Notes: generated by a model not told the origin, from the sequence alone. A DNA stretch of 64,000 nt from Mycobacterium sp. BK086 (GCA_004362315.1 SNWL01000003.1:62001-126000); one strand, 5' to 3'. Counted from the stretch's first letter, positions 25,757 to 33,717 are shown. Program-made: numbers and translations.

Positions 25757-27007
25757 TCAGGAGCTTATCGATAGCCGACTTGCGGCGTCCCTTACCGGCT
25801 TTGGCTGCATTTTGGCTGCATCCATCGAGAAGCCGAGGACCGACAACCGCTGGTCGTGAGCATCTGCGACAGCCTCTGCGTCGCGGTCGAATAGGTCGGC
25901 GTAGGTGTCCAGCGTCATGGCCGCGGACTTGTGGCCCAGCATCTTCTGGACGGCTTTGACGTTCGCCCCGGCGGACACCGCCAGCGACGCGGCGGTGTGG
26001 CGGAGGTCGTGCGGCGTGATGCGAGCGAACACTTGAGTTGTGGGTTCGCGGTCCGGGTCGGTCTTCCGCTCGTCTGCCCGCGCGGCGTCGGCGGCCGCCC
26101 CGCAGCGAGTCACCGCACCTTCGAACCACGTGTGAACCCCTGGCGATTTGGCGTAGCCACCACTCGCGGCAGGGAAGACGATGCCGTCTCGCGCCTTGCC
26201 TCGGCATGCCGCAGACAGCGGCTCGATCAGGAATTTCGGCATCGGTACGGTGCGGCGCTCGTGCGTCTTGGGCGTGCCGACCTCGACCTGGCCGCCGACG
26301 TTCACCGCGTTGCGGCGTATGTGAATCTTGCGTCGCAGCGTGTCGACATCAGCAACGTGCAGGCCGGCCAACTCGCCCCACCGGAGGCCACAGTAGGCGA
26401 GCACCAGCACGACGACACCCTTCTCAGGGCCGGCCTGGCGCGCGAGATCCCACACCTGGTCATCCGTGAGGTAATTGTGTTCGCGCCGGACCTTTCGCGG
26501 CAGCTTGACACCGCGCGCGGGATTGGTCAGCAGTCGACGGTCGCGTACGGCGTCGTCGAGGATCCCGGCGAATACGTTGTAGGCCCGAACGACGGTGACG
26601 GGCCCGCCGGCGCGCTTCACGACTGCGCCGTCGGCGTCGGTGACCTCGCGGCCCATGTCCGCCACCCACGATTGGACGGCGCTATGGCGGATGTCGGCCA
26701 GCTTCGCCCTACCCCACGCCGGTTCGACGTGGACCCGCCACGCGACCTCTTCGACGCGGCGGCTCGACGGCTTCAGGTGAGTGCGACGCCCCAGCCATTC
26801 AGGCCCGAGCTCCCCAACAGTGACCTTGGCATCGGCAGGATCGATGTACTCGCCGCGCAGCTTGGAGACATGCGTGGTTGCAGCGAAGTCCTCGGCCTCC
26901 TTTTTGGTCTTGAAGCCGCGGCGCTGCGTAACTCGATGGTCGGGCGTACGGTACTGCACTCGCCAGCGCTCGCCCTTGGCCGTCGCGTATCTCTTGATGC
27001 TCGCCAC
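25757..27007 (-). CDS. int: Phage-type tyrosine integrase
   Basis: A 416-residue recombinase. An N-terminal arm-binding domain (MASIKRYATAKGERWRVQYR, AP2-like three-strand sheet) is followed by a SAM-like core-binding domain (~65-165). The catalytic domain contains Arg209 (CGLRWGEL), Lys247, His333/Arg336 (HDLRHTAA), His359 (MLGHKS) and Tyr369 (TLDTYADLF), so it should be active. It presumably catalyses integration at the tRNA 3' end beside it. GTG 27007 is the start; it lies 2 bp after the preceding gene, so both are probably on one transcript. Confidence 0.95.
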   Translation of the reverse strand: MASIKRYATAKGERWRVQYRTPDHRVTQRRGFKTKKEAEDFAATTHVSKLRGEYIDPADAKVTVGELGPEWLGRRTHLKPSSRRVEEVAWRVHVEPAWGRAKLADIRHSAVQSWVADMGREVTDADGAVVKRAGGPVTVVRAYNVFAGILDDAVRDRRLLTNPARGVKLPRKVRREHNYLTDDQVWDLARQAGPEKGVVVLVLAYCGLRWGELAGLHVADVDTLRRKIHIRRNAVNVGGQVEVGTPKTHERRTVPMPKFLIEPLSAACRGKARDGIVFPAASGGYAKSPGVHTWFEGAVTRCGAAADAARADERKTDPDREPTTQVFARITPHDLRHTAASLAVSAGANVKAVQKMLGHKSAAMTLDTYADLFDRDAEAVADAHDQRLSVLGFSMDAAKMQPKPVRDAASRLSISS

Positions 27008-27009
27008 CG

Positions 27010-27846
27010 CTATCTCCGTTCCTGACCTGACCGTGACCCGGGCCGCTTGCGAAGCTCTTCGTCGCCGAGCAAGCCCTCCTCCTTACAGCGTTCAATCCAC
27101 TTTTTTGCCGTGTCAGTCGATGTCCAGAGCGGCTTCGGATGCCCCTCGTTTGCCTTGTCCAAGACGTACTGGCGGACGGCACGGTTCTCGTCTTTGGCCG
27201 TTCGCGCCCAGTTTGCAACCTTCACGAGAAATGCTCTCGTGAGCGCCGGCCGACCGCCTCGCCGTTTTACTGGCGCACCAGCCAATCGCTCGATAGCGTC
27301 GTCCAGCATTTTTGCCGAGGCGCGCCGCATCACTGACTCGGTGAGGACGAAGGATTCACCTCGGTTTCCGTACCAATCGTCAAACCGCTCGGCTAGGTCG
27401 CTGAAGTTCGGCGACTTCGACTCCCGCCGCAAGGCGTCAGCGAAATCAGCTCCGAATCCACTGTCGTCGCTCTCGAAATATGCGAGGACGCCAGCAACCC
27501 TGGCAGCGGGATCGGGATTACTCATGACGTCAGCAAGGTCGATTTCGGCCGCCAACCCCATGACACGCCCAGTTTCGGCTGCCTCGTCGGTGTCATGCCG
27601 TTTTGCGCTGCGGGCGAGCACTTCTGCATTGATTCTCTTCAGGCTGCGAGACGTTATGGGTGTTCCGGCATCCGAGATGACGCGCAAGTCAGTGATGACG
27701 GGGCCGTTATCGGTGTCGCTCCAAGCGAACTCGTATCGGTGGTCGTGGCCGTGACACGTCATTGTGACCGGTCGCGACTTTCGTCGGTCGACCCGAACGT
27801 CGATCACTTCTCCAGTTTTTTCTGACCCCCTCGGGGTTTTCTCCAC
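27010..27846 (-). CDS. Unknown protein next to integrase, 278 aa
   Basis: GTG 27846 start. The first ~60 residues are a beta-rich segment with HGHDHRYEFAW. The middle is acidic and helical (DLADVMSNPDPAARVAGVLAYFESDD). The C-terminal ~90 residues are basic and look like a winged or multi-helix DNA-binding region (RGGRPALTRAFLVKVANWAR, STDTAKKWIERCKEEGLLGD). I recognise no named family. Divergent from the excisionase gene and upstream of int, it is a candidate regulator of integration or lysogeny; that is inference from position only. Confidence 0.7.
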   Translation of the reverse strand: MEKTPRGSEKTGEVIDVRVDRRKSRPVTMTCHGHDHRYEFAWSDTDNGPVITDLRVISDAGTPITSRSLKRINAEVLARSAKRHDTDEAAETGRVMGLAAEIDLADVMSNPDPAARVAGVLAYFESDDSGFGADFADALRRESKSPNFSDLAERFDDWYGNRGESFVLTESVMRRASAKMLDDAIERLAGAPVKRRGGRPALTRAFLVKVANWARTAKDENRAVRQYVLDKANEGHPKPLWTSTDTAKKWIERCKEEGLLGDEELRKRPGSRSGQERR

Positions 27847-27876
27847 GCAAAGTACCCTAGACGCATTTCACTAGGG
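27824..27876. promoter_or_regulatory. Divergent control region with two inverted repeats
   Basis: The 46-bp gap between the divergent genes holds CCCTAG (27855-27860) and CTAGGG (27871-27876), arms of an inverted repeat with a 10-bp AT-richer spacer. A second palindrome, ACCCC-TC-GGGGT, sits just inside the leftward gene at 27826-27837. Spacing of about one and a half helical turns fits an operator for a dimeric repressor (inference). Confidence 0.45.
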
Positions 27877-27892
27877 GGTCAATGCTGATGAC

Positions 27893-28096
27893 ATGGGATC
27901 ATTTGGGATCATTCTTGATGAGCTGCTCACGCCGGAGCAGGTTGCGAAGTACCGCAAGATGACTGTCGCCTCGCTGACACAAGAACGCTACCTCGGGCGC
28001 GGACCGCTCTTTATTCGAGACGGCCGCAAAATTCGTTACCGCGCAAGCGATCTCGCGGCATACCTGGACGCCAACACCCAGGAGCCGAGCTCCTGA
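27893..28096 (+). CDS. xis: Excisionase/AlpA-like MerR-type HTH protein
   Basis: A 67-residue protein. The segment LLTPEQVAKYRKMTVASLTQ and IRDGRKIRYRASDLAAYLDA is the winged-helix layout of phage excisionases and helix-turn-helix DNA-binding (excisionase) families: tyrosine-rich turn, wing with GRKIRY, final AYLDA helix. It likely directs excision with Int or regulates the element. The stop TGA shares one base with the following ATG, indicating coupling to the next gene. Confidence 0.82.
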   Translation: MGSFGIILDELLTPEQVAKYRKMTVASLTQERYLGRGPLFIRDGRKIRYRASDLAAYLDANTQEPSS

Positions 28097-28542
28097 TGAT
28101 CGCTCATCAGGCGGGGCCGCCGGGTAGACGACGAACGCCGCCCCTCGCATTGAGAAGCGGCGCCCACCACGACTGCCCGGTCGATAGCTCCGATACTAAT
28201 GCAACCGTCGACACGAAGCCGGGCACGCCATCCGTGCGGGTCCCGTGCACCAGGGCACTGCCGACGCAGCATCAGATTCCTTGTGATCGACGGCGCCGCG
28301 ACGCTGAATATCGCTCTGTGCCACTCGATTGCGGATGCCGGGATCCGTGGCCGTGCCGATGCAACGAGCCGCAGCTGTCTGAGCGTTGGGTGGACGCCGG
28401 CCGTGACGCCGCGCTGCACATCCTCGCGGCCGGCGAGATTCCCCGGCTCGAGCTCGAGGTGCTCCGGGCCCTATACCGTCGCGGGGGCGCAGACCGCGCG
28501 CTGGCGGAAATGCTGCACGAGGCGAGCGGCCAGGTAGCGTAG
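28096..28542 (+). CDS. Cys-cluster prophage protein, 148 aa
   Basis: An N-terminal low-complexity region of about 70 residues is followed by a conserved-looking block, RSVPLDCGCRDPWPCRCNEP, whose four Cys plus nearby residues could bind zinc. A helical C-terminal domain follows (ERWVDAGRDAALHILAAGEI...LRALYRRGGADRALAEMLHE). I have seen such CGCRDP...CRC proteins in actinobacterial prophage-like elements but know no function. It overlaps both neighbours by one base, so it is part of the early operon. Confidence 0.72.
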   Translation: MIAHQAGPPGRRRTPPLALRSGAHHDCPVDSSDTNATVDTKPGTPSVRVPCTRALPTQHQIPCDRRRRDAEYRSVPLDCGCRDPWPCRCNEPQLSERWVDAGRDAALHILAAGEIPRLELEVLRALYRRGGADRALAEMLHEASGQVA

Positions 28543-29591
28543 TGGAGCCCGCCGACATCCTTGCCGCATATACGAGTTCGTTCGACGACGATCCCGGTCC
28601 GCCCGAACCGCCCACCGGTGCCCACACGGCACCCGAGACCGCGGCGCCGGCACTCACGCGACTTCTGCTCTCCCGATCGGCACTGACCAGCCTGCCCGAC
28701 CCCGAGCCACTGATCGACAACGTGCTCGACCACGGCACCGTCGGACTGCTATACGGCATGTGGGGGTCCGGCAAGAGCTTCATCGCCCAAGACTGGGCGG
28801 CATCAACGGCGACCGGCCGATCCTGGCAAAACAGACCCACCGAACAAACCCGCACCCTCTACATCGCCGCCGAAGGGGCATTCGGGCTGAAAGCCCGCCT
28901 CAGCGCCTGGGAAATCGGATGGCAGACCACGATTCCCGACGGAAGCCTGGACATCCTCCCCCGGCCGGTCAATCTCACCCACTACGCCGAAACCAACGAG
29001 CTCGCCGCACTCATCGACTGGAACGGCTACGGCCTCGTCGTCATCGACACCCTCGCCCGCTGCATGGTCGGCGCCGACGAAAACTCAGCACGAGACTGCG
29101 GCCAAGTCGTCGACGCCCTCACCCGACTCCGCGAACGCACTCCCAGCGGCCGCGGCGTCATCATCGCCGTCCACCACTCCGGCAAGGACGGCAAGACATT
29201 CCGCGGCTCATCAGCCTTCGAGGCTGGCGCCGACACCGTCTACTCAGTGACCCGCGACGGCGACGACGGCTCCATCATCCTCAACCGCGAGAAGCGAAAG
29301 GACGGCCCACAACACGACACCCACACACTGAAACTCGACCCCATCCCCGGCTCCGGGAGCTGCGCAATTTCAGTCTCATCCCCCGTGAGACACCAGCACC
29401 GCGCAGACGCCCTTCTGTCTCACTTTCAGTCTCACTTCGCGGCCACCGGCGCCACCGCAACACAGCTGAGCGAGACCTGCGAACTAAGCCGGGCAACGTT
29501 CTTCCGCGCCCTGAATGACCTCACCAAACGCGGTGACCTAATCAACACCGGTACCGATGCACGCCCCTTCTACAAATTGACCAACCCATGA
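28542..29591 (+). CDS. RepA/KaiC-type AAA ATPase, likely replicative helicase of the element
   Basis: A 349-residue protein with GTG start. After a ~40-residue disordered acidic/Pro N-terminus comes a RecA-fold ATPase. Walker A is YGMWGSGKS (residues 71-79), Walker B YGLVVIDT, and HHSGKDGKTFRGSSAFEAGA carries the sensor and loop residues seen in RepA-type hexameric helicases (AAA_25). The last ~70 residues form a winged helix (ATQLSETCELSRATFFRALN). Such proteins drive replication of plasmids and phage satellites. The cluster of GTCTCAC motifs at and after its 3' end may be its origin (inference). Confidence 0.85.
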   Translation: MEPADILAAYTSSFDDDPGPPEPPTGAHTAPETAAPALTRLLLSRSALTSLPDPEPLIDNVLDHGTVGLLYGMWGSGKSFIAQDWAASTATGRSWQNRPTEQTRTLYIAAEGAFGLKARLSAWEIGWQTTIPDGSLDILPRPVNLTHYAETNELAALIDWNGYGLVVIDTLARCMVGADENSARDCGQVVDALTRLRERTPSGRGVIIAVHHSGKDGKTFRGSSAFEAGADTVYSVTRDGDDGSIILNREKRKDGPQHDTHTLKLDPIPGSGSCAISVSSPVRHQHRADALLSHFQSHFAATGATATQLSETCELSRATFFRALNDLTKRGDLINTGTDARPFYKLTNP

Positions 29592-29679
29592 ACAATCAGT
29601 CTCACAGTCTCACCACCGGTATCACCAACAGTCTCAGTCTCATCTCACACCCGGGTCTTTAGACCCCGGGGAGTGAGAC
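29371..29679. repeat. GTCTCA(C) motif cluster, iteron-like
   Basis: The hexamer GTCTCA occurs forward at 29373, 29417, 29429, 29599, 29607, 29631 and 29637, and reversed (TGAGAC) within 29385-29391 and 29673-29679: nine copies in about 310 bp, most extended to GTCTCAC. About 0.15 copies would be expected by chance. The cluster runs from the last 220 bp of the ATPase gene through the non-coding gap 29592-29716. That gap also holds the imperfect hairpin CCCGGGTCT-TT-AGACCCCGGG at 29650-29670. It may be an origin or binding array for the RepA-like protein. Confidence 0.7.
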
Positions 29680-29716
29680 GAGACCACGAGACGAAACCAA
29701 GAGAAAGGCGACACCC

Positions 29717-30061
29717 ATGAACGACAAACCACTCTGGGACCCAGACCGCATGCGGTTCCCCGAAGACCTCGACGTCGACAACCTCGACCAAGTCCAGGCA
29801 TGGCTCGACCACCCCAACACCAACGCCATCGTCGAAGACTTCGGCCGCCAATTTCGCCAACTACCGGCCGAACAGCAGCGGCCCGAAATCACCCGAAGCA
29901 TCCGCGAAAACGAGAAGCGCCGAGCCGAAGTGACCGAAATGATCCGACGTCACGGACCCGACGACCCCATTCGAGCCTCACTTCAAGAAGTCCTCGACGC
30001 GGTGAACCGATCAATCGACAGTGGGAAACTACGACTCCTCGAACTCGACGACGAAGACTGA
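29717..30061 (+). CDS. Acidic helical protein, 114 aa, unknown
   Basis: ATG 29717 follows GAGAAAGG. The protein is highly charged, with segments LDVDNLDQVQAWLDHPNTNA and EITRSIRENEKRRAEVTEMI and an acidic end LLELDDED. It is probably a coiled-coil or helical bundle protein without membrane segments. No family recognised. It lies between the presumed origin region and a strong hairpin terminator, so it ends the first rightward transcript. Confidence 0.65.
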   Translation: MNDKPLWDPDRMRFPEDLDVDNLDQVQAWLDHPNTNAIVEDFGRQFRQLPAEQQRPEITRSIRENEKRRAEVTEMIRRHGPDDPIRASLQEVLDAVNRSIDSGKLRLLELDDED

Positions 30062-30074
30062 CCACGACAACCCG

Positions 30075-30104
30075 CCCCGCCCCCACTAGGCCGGTGGGGC
30101 GGGG
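30075..30104 (+). terminator. GC-rich hairpin terminator
   Basis: The arms CCCCGCCCCCAC and GTGGGGCGGGG pair over 11 bp with one bulged C and a 7-nt loop, 14 bp after the preceding stop. TTGTC follows. It likely ends the rightward operon starting at 27893. Confidence 0.75.
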
Positions 30105-30133
30105 TTGTCACCCGTCTGCGGTAGGACTGCGGT

Positions 30134-30625
30134 ATGCCACAAGTGATGTCGTTGCGTGAGTCTCGGGAGCGGGCTGAGCGCGTGCACCTTCTGCGGGCTC
30201 TCGGCTTGTCCTGGGGTGCGATCCGCGACGCGGAGGGGTTCACGTCGGTGGGCGGTGCGCAGCGCGCCTGTGAGCGTCACAGGGCCCGTAACGCTATGCC
30301 GGACGCCAAGACCGTGGCGACGGAAATCGTTGAGCGCAAACGGTTCACAATGAGCAAGGCCGCCGTGGCGCTGATGCAGACTGATGACCCGCACGTCGTG
30401 GCGGAGCTGGTGCGCGCGATGAATGCCCAAGACGTCGAGCTAGCGAAGATGTACGGGCTCACCAGCAACGCGGTAGAAGTCAACGTGAACGTCCGGGACC
30501 CGGTGACCATCATCGACAACCTTCGAGACGAGCTCTTGGCATCGCTCGAAGCCAGACGCGGGACCGCCGACGAGGTGATGGATGCCGAGGCGGTCGATGC
30601 CGAGGTGGTCGAAATTGAGAAATAG
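30134..30625 (+). CDS. Helix-turn-helix protein, terminase-small-subunit-like
   Basis: A 163-residue protein. The N-terminus carries an HTH-like unit, RAERVHLLRALGLSWGAIRDAEGFTSVGGAQRACERHRARN. It is followed by a helical region listing NAMPDAKTVATEIVERKRFT and HVVAELVRAMNAQDVELAKM, then an acidic tail EAVDAEVVEIEK. The order HTH, helical oligomerisation core, tail resembles phage terminase small subunits, but no large terminase follows, so the assignment is tentative. It could instead be a satellite packaging-redirecting or regulatory protein. Confidence 0.6.
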   Translation: MPQVMSLRESRERAERVHLLRALGLSWGAIRDAEGFTSVGGAQRACERHRARNAMPDAKTVATEIVERKRFTMSKAAVALMQTDDPHVVAELVRAMNAQDVELAKMYGLTSNAVEVNVNVRDPVTIIDNLRDELLASLEARRGTADEVMDAEAVDAEVVEIEK

Positions 30626-30634
30626 ATTTTCATA

Positions 30635-30646
30635 CTCACCGAGGGC
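30635..30646. repeat. Partial copy of the tRNA 3' end inside the island
   Basis: CTCACCGAGGGC, 12 bases identical to the T-arm/acceptor part of the att core, lies 10 bp after the terminase-like stop, at the start of a 433-bp stretch (30626-31058) without a confident intact gene. It may be the scar of an internal junction between two insertions. A chance match is possible (roughly 1 in 130 for a given 12-mer in 64 kb, both strands). Confidence 0.4.
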
Positions 30647-30700
30647 TGCCTTGCCGTGGCACATATCAGTGCAGGTAGAGGCTGTATCGGGCGAAATAGC

Positions 30701-30912
30701 AATGTGAGTCAGTCCAGCTTTGGCCACGCTGTGGCTACGAAATTTCATCAGAGAGCTTGTCGTGGAAAGGCATTCGACTGAGTGACGGCGAGGACGCAAC
30801 TAAAAGCACAGCGCACGACCCGCCCCCCGATGAGGACGACGGCGCCCCGCTGCCCGACCATGTGACGGTGAGCCGGCCCGGCCGCACCAGCAGCCGGGAC
30901 GAAGAGTCGTGA
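30701..30912 (+). pseudogene. Possible 3' remnant of a phage gene
   Basis: After a TAG near 30697 one frame stays open to TGA 30910-30912. It reads VQLWPRCGYEISSESLSWKG, then an acidic Pro-rich end DPPPDEDDGAPLPDHVTVSR followed by PGRTSSRDEES. No ATG or GTG fits at its left end. The composition looks like the true C-terminal end of a protein, so this may be the leftover of a gene cut by a deletion. The remainder of 30913-31058 shows nothing I can support. Confidence 0.35.
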
Positions 30913-31058
30913 TCACACTGGTTTGCCTGAAGTGTCCCAGGTCACTTTAAATACATTGCAGGTCAGGAACATCCGCACTTCCATTGCCGCAGTTCAGGGC
31001 CATCGCCGCAACCCTGCTAGGGGGCTGCTACGTCAAACCCCAGAGCTACTCTCATCGC

Positions 31059-31286
31059 ATGACCGCAACCCGCGCCTCGGATCCCGTCGAGATGTCGCAT
31101 GTATCAGGACGTTTGGGTGCTCTGAAATCTCGCGGTGTCCCCGACGATGACCCACGGGTCACTGAATGTCGCGACGCGTTGGCCTATTACAGGCTCCGCA
31201 ATTCCATTGCCGCCGAACGGGGTCTGCTCTCCCCCGCCTCGATCACCCGGTTGGTATCGCAGCTGCGCGAGGCGGTGGCGTCGTGA
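31059..31286 (+). CDS. Small actinobacterial prophage protein, 75 aa
   Basis: The core VEMSHVSGRLGALKSRGVPD, then DPRVTECRDALAYYRLRNSI and a C-terminal LTPASITRLVSQLREAV-like helix, matches the short two-helix proteins frequently found in mycobacterial prophage-like elements (function unknown). ATG 31059 is given; ATG 31092 (MSHVSGRLG) is an alternative that would match the family start better. Its stop overlaps the next GTG in GTGA. Confidence 0.65.
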   Translation: MTATRASDPVEMSHVSGRLGALKSRGVPDDDPRVTECRDALAYYRLRNSIAAERGLLSPASITRLVSQLREAVAS

Positions 31287-32041
31287 GGGTGATGCGGCGG
31301 CCGCGCGCAGAGCGTATTGCTGCCCGCGACGAGCGGGCAGCACGGGAAGCGCCTGCGGCAGTTGTGAGACCAGAGTTCCGGCTACCGCGCGTTGGCGGGT
31401 TCTCTCAGGCTGAATCGCGTTCGCGTCGCCGGGCAGGCTTCGAGGTTCACTATGGTGGGGATTGGTCGCTGGTCGAGGAGGTCCGCGACATCTGCTCGCC
31501 GATAGCTAGTGAAGCGGCTCAGGCATTTTCGGGTTCGAGGCCGGTGTTGCGGGACCGCGAGAATCGTGGCGAGCTCGCGTTGCGGCCGGAGGTGGAGGCT
31601 CTGGCCGCGGCGGTGGCGGGCTTGCGGGCGGCAGTGGTGGAGATCATCGCTGATGCGAAGCCGTCTGCTCATGTGCGTGGCCGTGTGGTGGCGGTGGTGC
31701 ATGAAGCGGGGCATGGTCGGGCACCTGAGATCTCCGACAACGTTCTGATGTCGGGTCGTTGGGGTGATGTGTTGGTGGGGCTGGTTGAGCCGCTGTCGTC
31801 GGATCTTGAGGCGGTGCTTGCCGGTGCCCAGGCGCCGGAGGGTTACGCGCCGCCGTCGTCCCTGCAGCTGAATCAAGCGCTGCGCTTGGTGGACAGCAGC
31901 GCGCGGGCTTTGACGTCGCGCCTGGCGCAGGTTGTTGAACGACAGGAGCTCCTGCTGAGCATTCCGCGAGTGGAGGCTGAGGGGCAGCGTCGGCGTGACA
32001 GCGAAAGGGCGCAGGAGACGGTGCGCCGGTTGGGTTTGTAG
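31283..32041 (+). CDS. Unknown island protein, 252 aa
   Basis: GTG 31283 overlaps the preceding stop by 4 bp. The N-terminal ~50 residues are strongly basic (RRPRAERIAARDERAAREAP, ESRSRRRAGF). The rest is helical, with an Ala/Val-rich middle (ALAAAVAGLRAAVVEIIADA) and a long final helix ending ERAQETVRRLGL. No membrane segment, no catalytic motif seen. Placed between the small prophage protein and the structural-like genes, it may be a nucleic-acid-binding or virion protein; I do not assign one. Confidence 0.65.
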   Translation: MRVMRRPRAERIAARDERAAREAPAAVVRPEFRLPRVGGFSQAESRSRRRAGFEVHYGGDWSLVEEVRDICSPIASEAAQAFSGSRPVLRDRENRGELALRPEVEALAAAVAGLRAAVVEIIADAKPSAHVRGRVVAVVHEAGHGRAPEISDNVLMSGRWGDVLVGLVEPLSSDLEAVLAGAQAPEGYAPPSSLQLNQALRLVDSSARALTSRLAQVVERQELLLSIPRVEAEGQRRRDSERAQETVRRLGL

Positions 32042-32062
32042 AGGCAATTGGGAGGTTCGATC

Positions 32063-32842
32063 GTGACGTCTTCAGTGCTCGATCCAGTGATGTTCGATGC
32101 ACCGCTGGTCAATCCATCGCCAAATGGGCTCTTCGGTGCGACGCGTTGGCAAGAGGATGAGGGTCCGCTGCGGTGGCTGAAGCCTGGTGTGGACGTTCGG
32201 GTGTTCAACTATGGGGGCGAGGGCCAATTCGGCGTGTGGGAGGCCGACGTTTTGGCCACAGCTGACGATCTGGACGACGCTGAGGCGAAGCGCGGTGAGC
32301 GCCCCGAGTTCCCCGACACGTTCGTCTCGTTGACGTCGTGGGCCGCCGATGAGTGCATGTTGGGCGAGGCGCGGCAGGCGGAATCCCGGGTCCGTGCGTC
32401 CCAGGTGTTTCGGCTCCAGGAGCCCAACGCCGTAGAGGCGGCGGTGGCTGCGCGTCTGTTGGACGACGCCGGCACTCCCGCGGACGTCGATAACTTGGTA
32501 GCGGCGGTGGGATATCTCGAGGCGAAATTTGCGCAGACCAACACGTTGGGCCTCATCCACGCGTCAGCGAAGTGGGCTGCGCCGGCAGCGCAAGCGCAAC
32601 TAGTGGTGCGCACCAACAGCGTTTTGAAGACCCCGCTGGGGCACACATGGGTGTTCGGCGGCGGCTACGTCGACACGCTGGACGACACGCTCGTCGCGAC
32701 GTCGCCGACGTTCGGGTGGCGCGGTACAGAGCAGCTGTACGAATCGAACCGGGTTGAAGTGAACATGTTTCGCGCGATCGTTGAGCGGTCGGTGCTGGTG
32801 GGCTTCGAGGCGTTGGTGGGTGCCGCGGAGATCGGCAGTTGA
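32063..32842 (+). CDS. Unknown protein typical of actinobacterial prophages, 259 aa
   Basis: GTG 32063 (VTSSVLDPVMFDAPLVNPSP) has GGGAGG 7 bp upstream; the TTG at 32048 is rejected because it overlaps that site. The protein begins NGLFGATRWQEDEGPLRWLK and later reads LGLIHASAKWAAPAAQAQLV and LGHTWVFGGGYVDTLDDTLV. I recall this sequence type in actinobacteriophage and prophage structural regions but cannot name its function; a capsid- or connector-associated role is possible. A very strong hairpin follows its stop at once. Confidence 0.65.
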   Translation: MTSSVLDPVMFDAPLVNPSPNGLFGATRWQEDEGPLRWLKPGVDVRVFNYGGEGQFGVWEADVLATADDLDDAEAKRGERPEFPDTFVSLTSWAADECMLGEARQAESRVRASQVFRLQEPNAVEAAVAARLLDDAGTPADVDNLVAAVGYLEAKFAQTNTLGLIHASAKWAAPAAQAQLVVRTNSVLKTPLGHTWVFGGGYVDTLDDTLVATSPTFGWRGTEQLYESNRVEVNMFRAIVERSVLVGFEALVGAAEIGS

Positions 32843-32896
32843 GCTGGTGTCGGAGTGGGTGCCAAGGGCTATGTGCCGGTCCACTCCGGCACCAGC
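32843..32896 (+). terminator. 16-bp inverted repeat right after the stop codon
   Basis: The arms 32843-32858 and 32881-32896 are complementary at 15 of 16 positions, the exception being a G-U pair in RNA, with a 22-nt loop. The structure starts at the base after the TGA. This is by far the longest stem in the island and probably terminates transcription. Its loop contains a nested GTGCCGG that can also pair with the right arm, giving two alternative folds. Confidence 0.75.
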
Positions 32897-32919
32897 ACGG
32901 GATCGACCAGAAGGGCTGA

Positions 32920-33717
32920 ATGATGCGGACTTTGACAGATCTCCCTCAGCACGAGCAGTTGGCATTCATCACAGAAGCGCTGCAGCGGCAGCGGTCCGTC
33001 ACCGCGCCCAAGGGTCACATGTCTGCCAATTGTGATTCCAGTTGTGCGTCTGCTCTTGCGACACCTGCTCTCACGGCCTCCGCCAAGCCGGCCCCCCGCG
33101 TTGTTGCAACGCTTCAAGCACCTGTAGTGGCCGGAACGCCTGAGCCCGACGATGACCCCAAGCTATCGGCGGAGGACCAATTTGCGTTGGCGTGCCATGA
33201 GGCAGGACATGCGGTGATGCACGTCCTTGCCGGAGGCCAGATCGTCAAGGCAGAGCTCTTACCCGACCGCGGACGCGATCGCCCCGACGGCATAGGTGGC
33301 CAATGCCAGTACGTGCCTTTCGGTCTGGCGGTCAGACAGCGCGAGTACGAGTTCGTCGCCGCTGGCGGGGTGGCGCAAGCGGTCGCGTTGTTCGGGCGTG
33401 AACCGACGGACGCGCAGATCCGCCATTTCATCAACCGGAGCCCTGACGGCAAGAGACTGAGCGGACTCGCTTCCACCGCTGGCTCATTGAAGTCACCCCG
33501 GACCGACGTACTGCCGGCGGTGTTGAAGGTTTGGCCGGCGATCGAGCAGCTTGCCGGCCGCATCGAGCGCGGCCCCGTCCTCCACAAGCACGTCGCCGCG
33601 GCACTAGGCCTGTCATCCGACTACGGCCGGCATCCGTTCGAGGTAGCCAACATTCGCGCCGGACTCCGCAGCGTTCCAGTGCTTGAGAGATCAGGAGGTC
33701 CTCATGGCGAAGGCTGA
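32920..33717 (+). CDS. M41/FtsH-peptidase-like zinc metalloprotease without AAA domain
   Basis: A 265-residue protein. A low-complexity N-terminus (1-80) is followed by the metal motif FALACHEAGHAVMHVLAGG (HExxH near residues 93-97). The downstream block FVAAGGVAQAVALFGREPTD resembles the helix after the HExxH in FtsH M41 peptidases, where a third Asp ligand lies. No ATPase domain is present. It may process or destroy a host or helper-phage protein; the target is unknown. It overlaps the next gene by 14 bp. Confidence 0.7.
   Translation: MMRTLTDLPQHEQLAFITEALQRQRSVTAPKGHMSANCDSSCASALATPALTASAKPAPRVVATLQAPVVAGTPEPDDDPKLSAEDQFALACHEAGHAVMHVLAGGQIVKAELLPDRGRDRPDGIGGQCQYVPFGLAVRQREYEFVAAGGVAQAVALFGREPTDAQIRHFINRSPDGKRLSGLASTAGSLKSPRTDVLPAVLKVWPAIEQLAGRIERGPVLHKHVAAALGLSSDYGRHPFEVANIRAGLRSVPVLERSGGPHGEG

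Noticed and set aside
29371..29679. CRISPR array from the GTCTCAC repeats
   Set aside because: The repeat is only 6-7 bp, spacing is irregular and there are no uniform spacers or cas genes.
30440..31150. ORFs at 30440-30799 (-) and 30923-31150 (+)
   Set aside because: Low-complexity composition, no ribosome site, and the first overlaps the terminase-small-like gene antisense.
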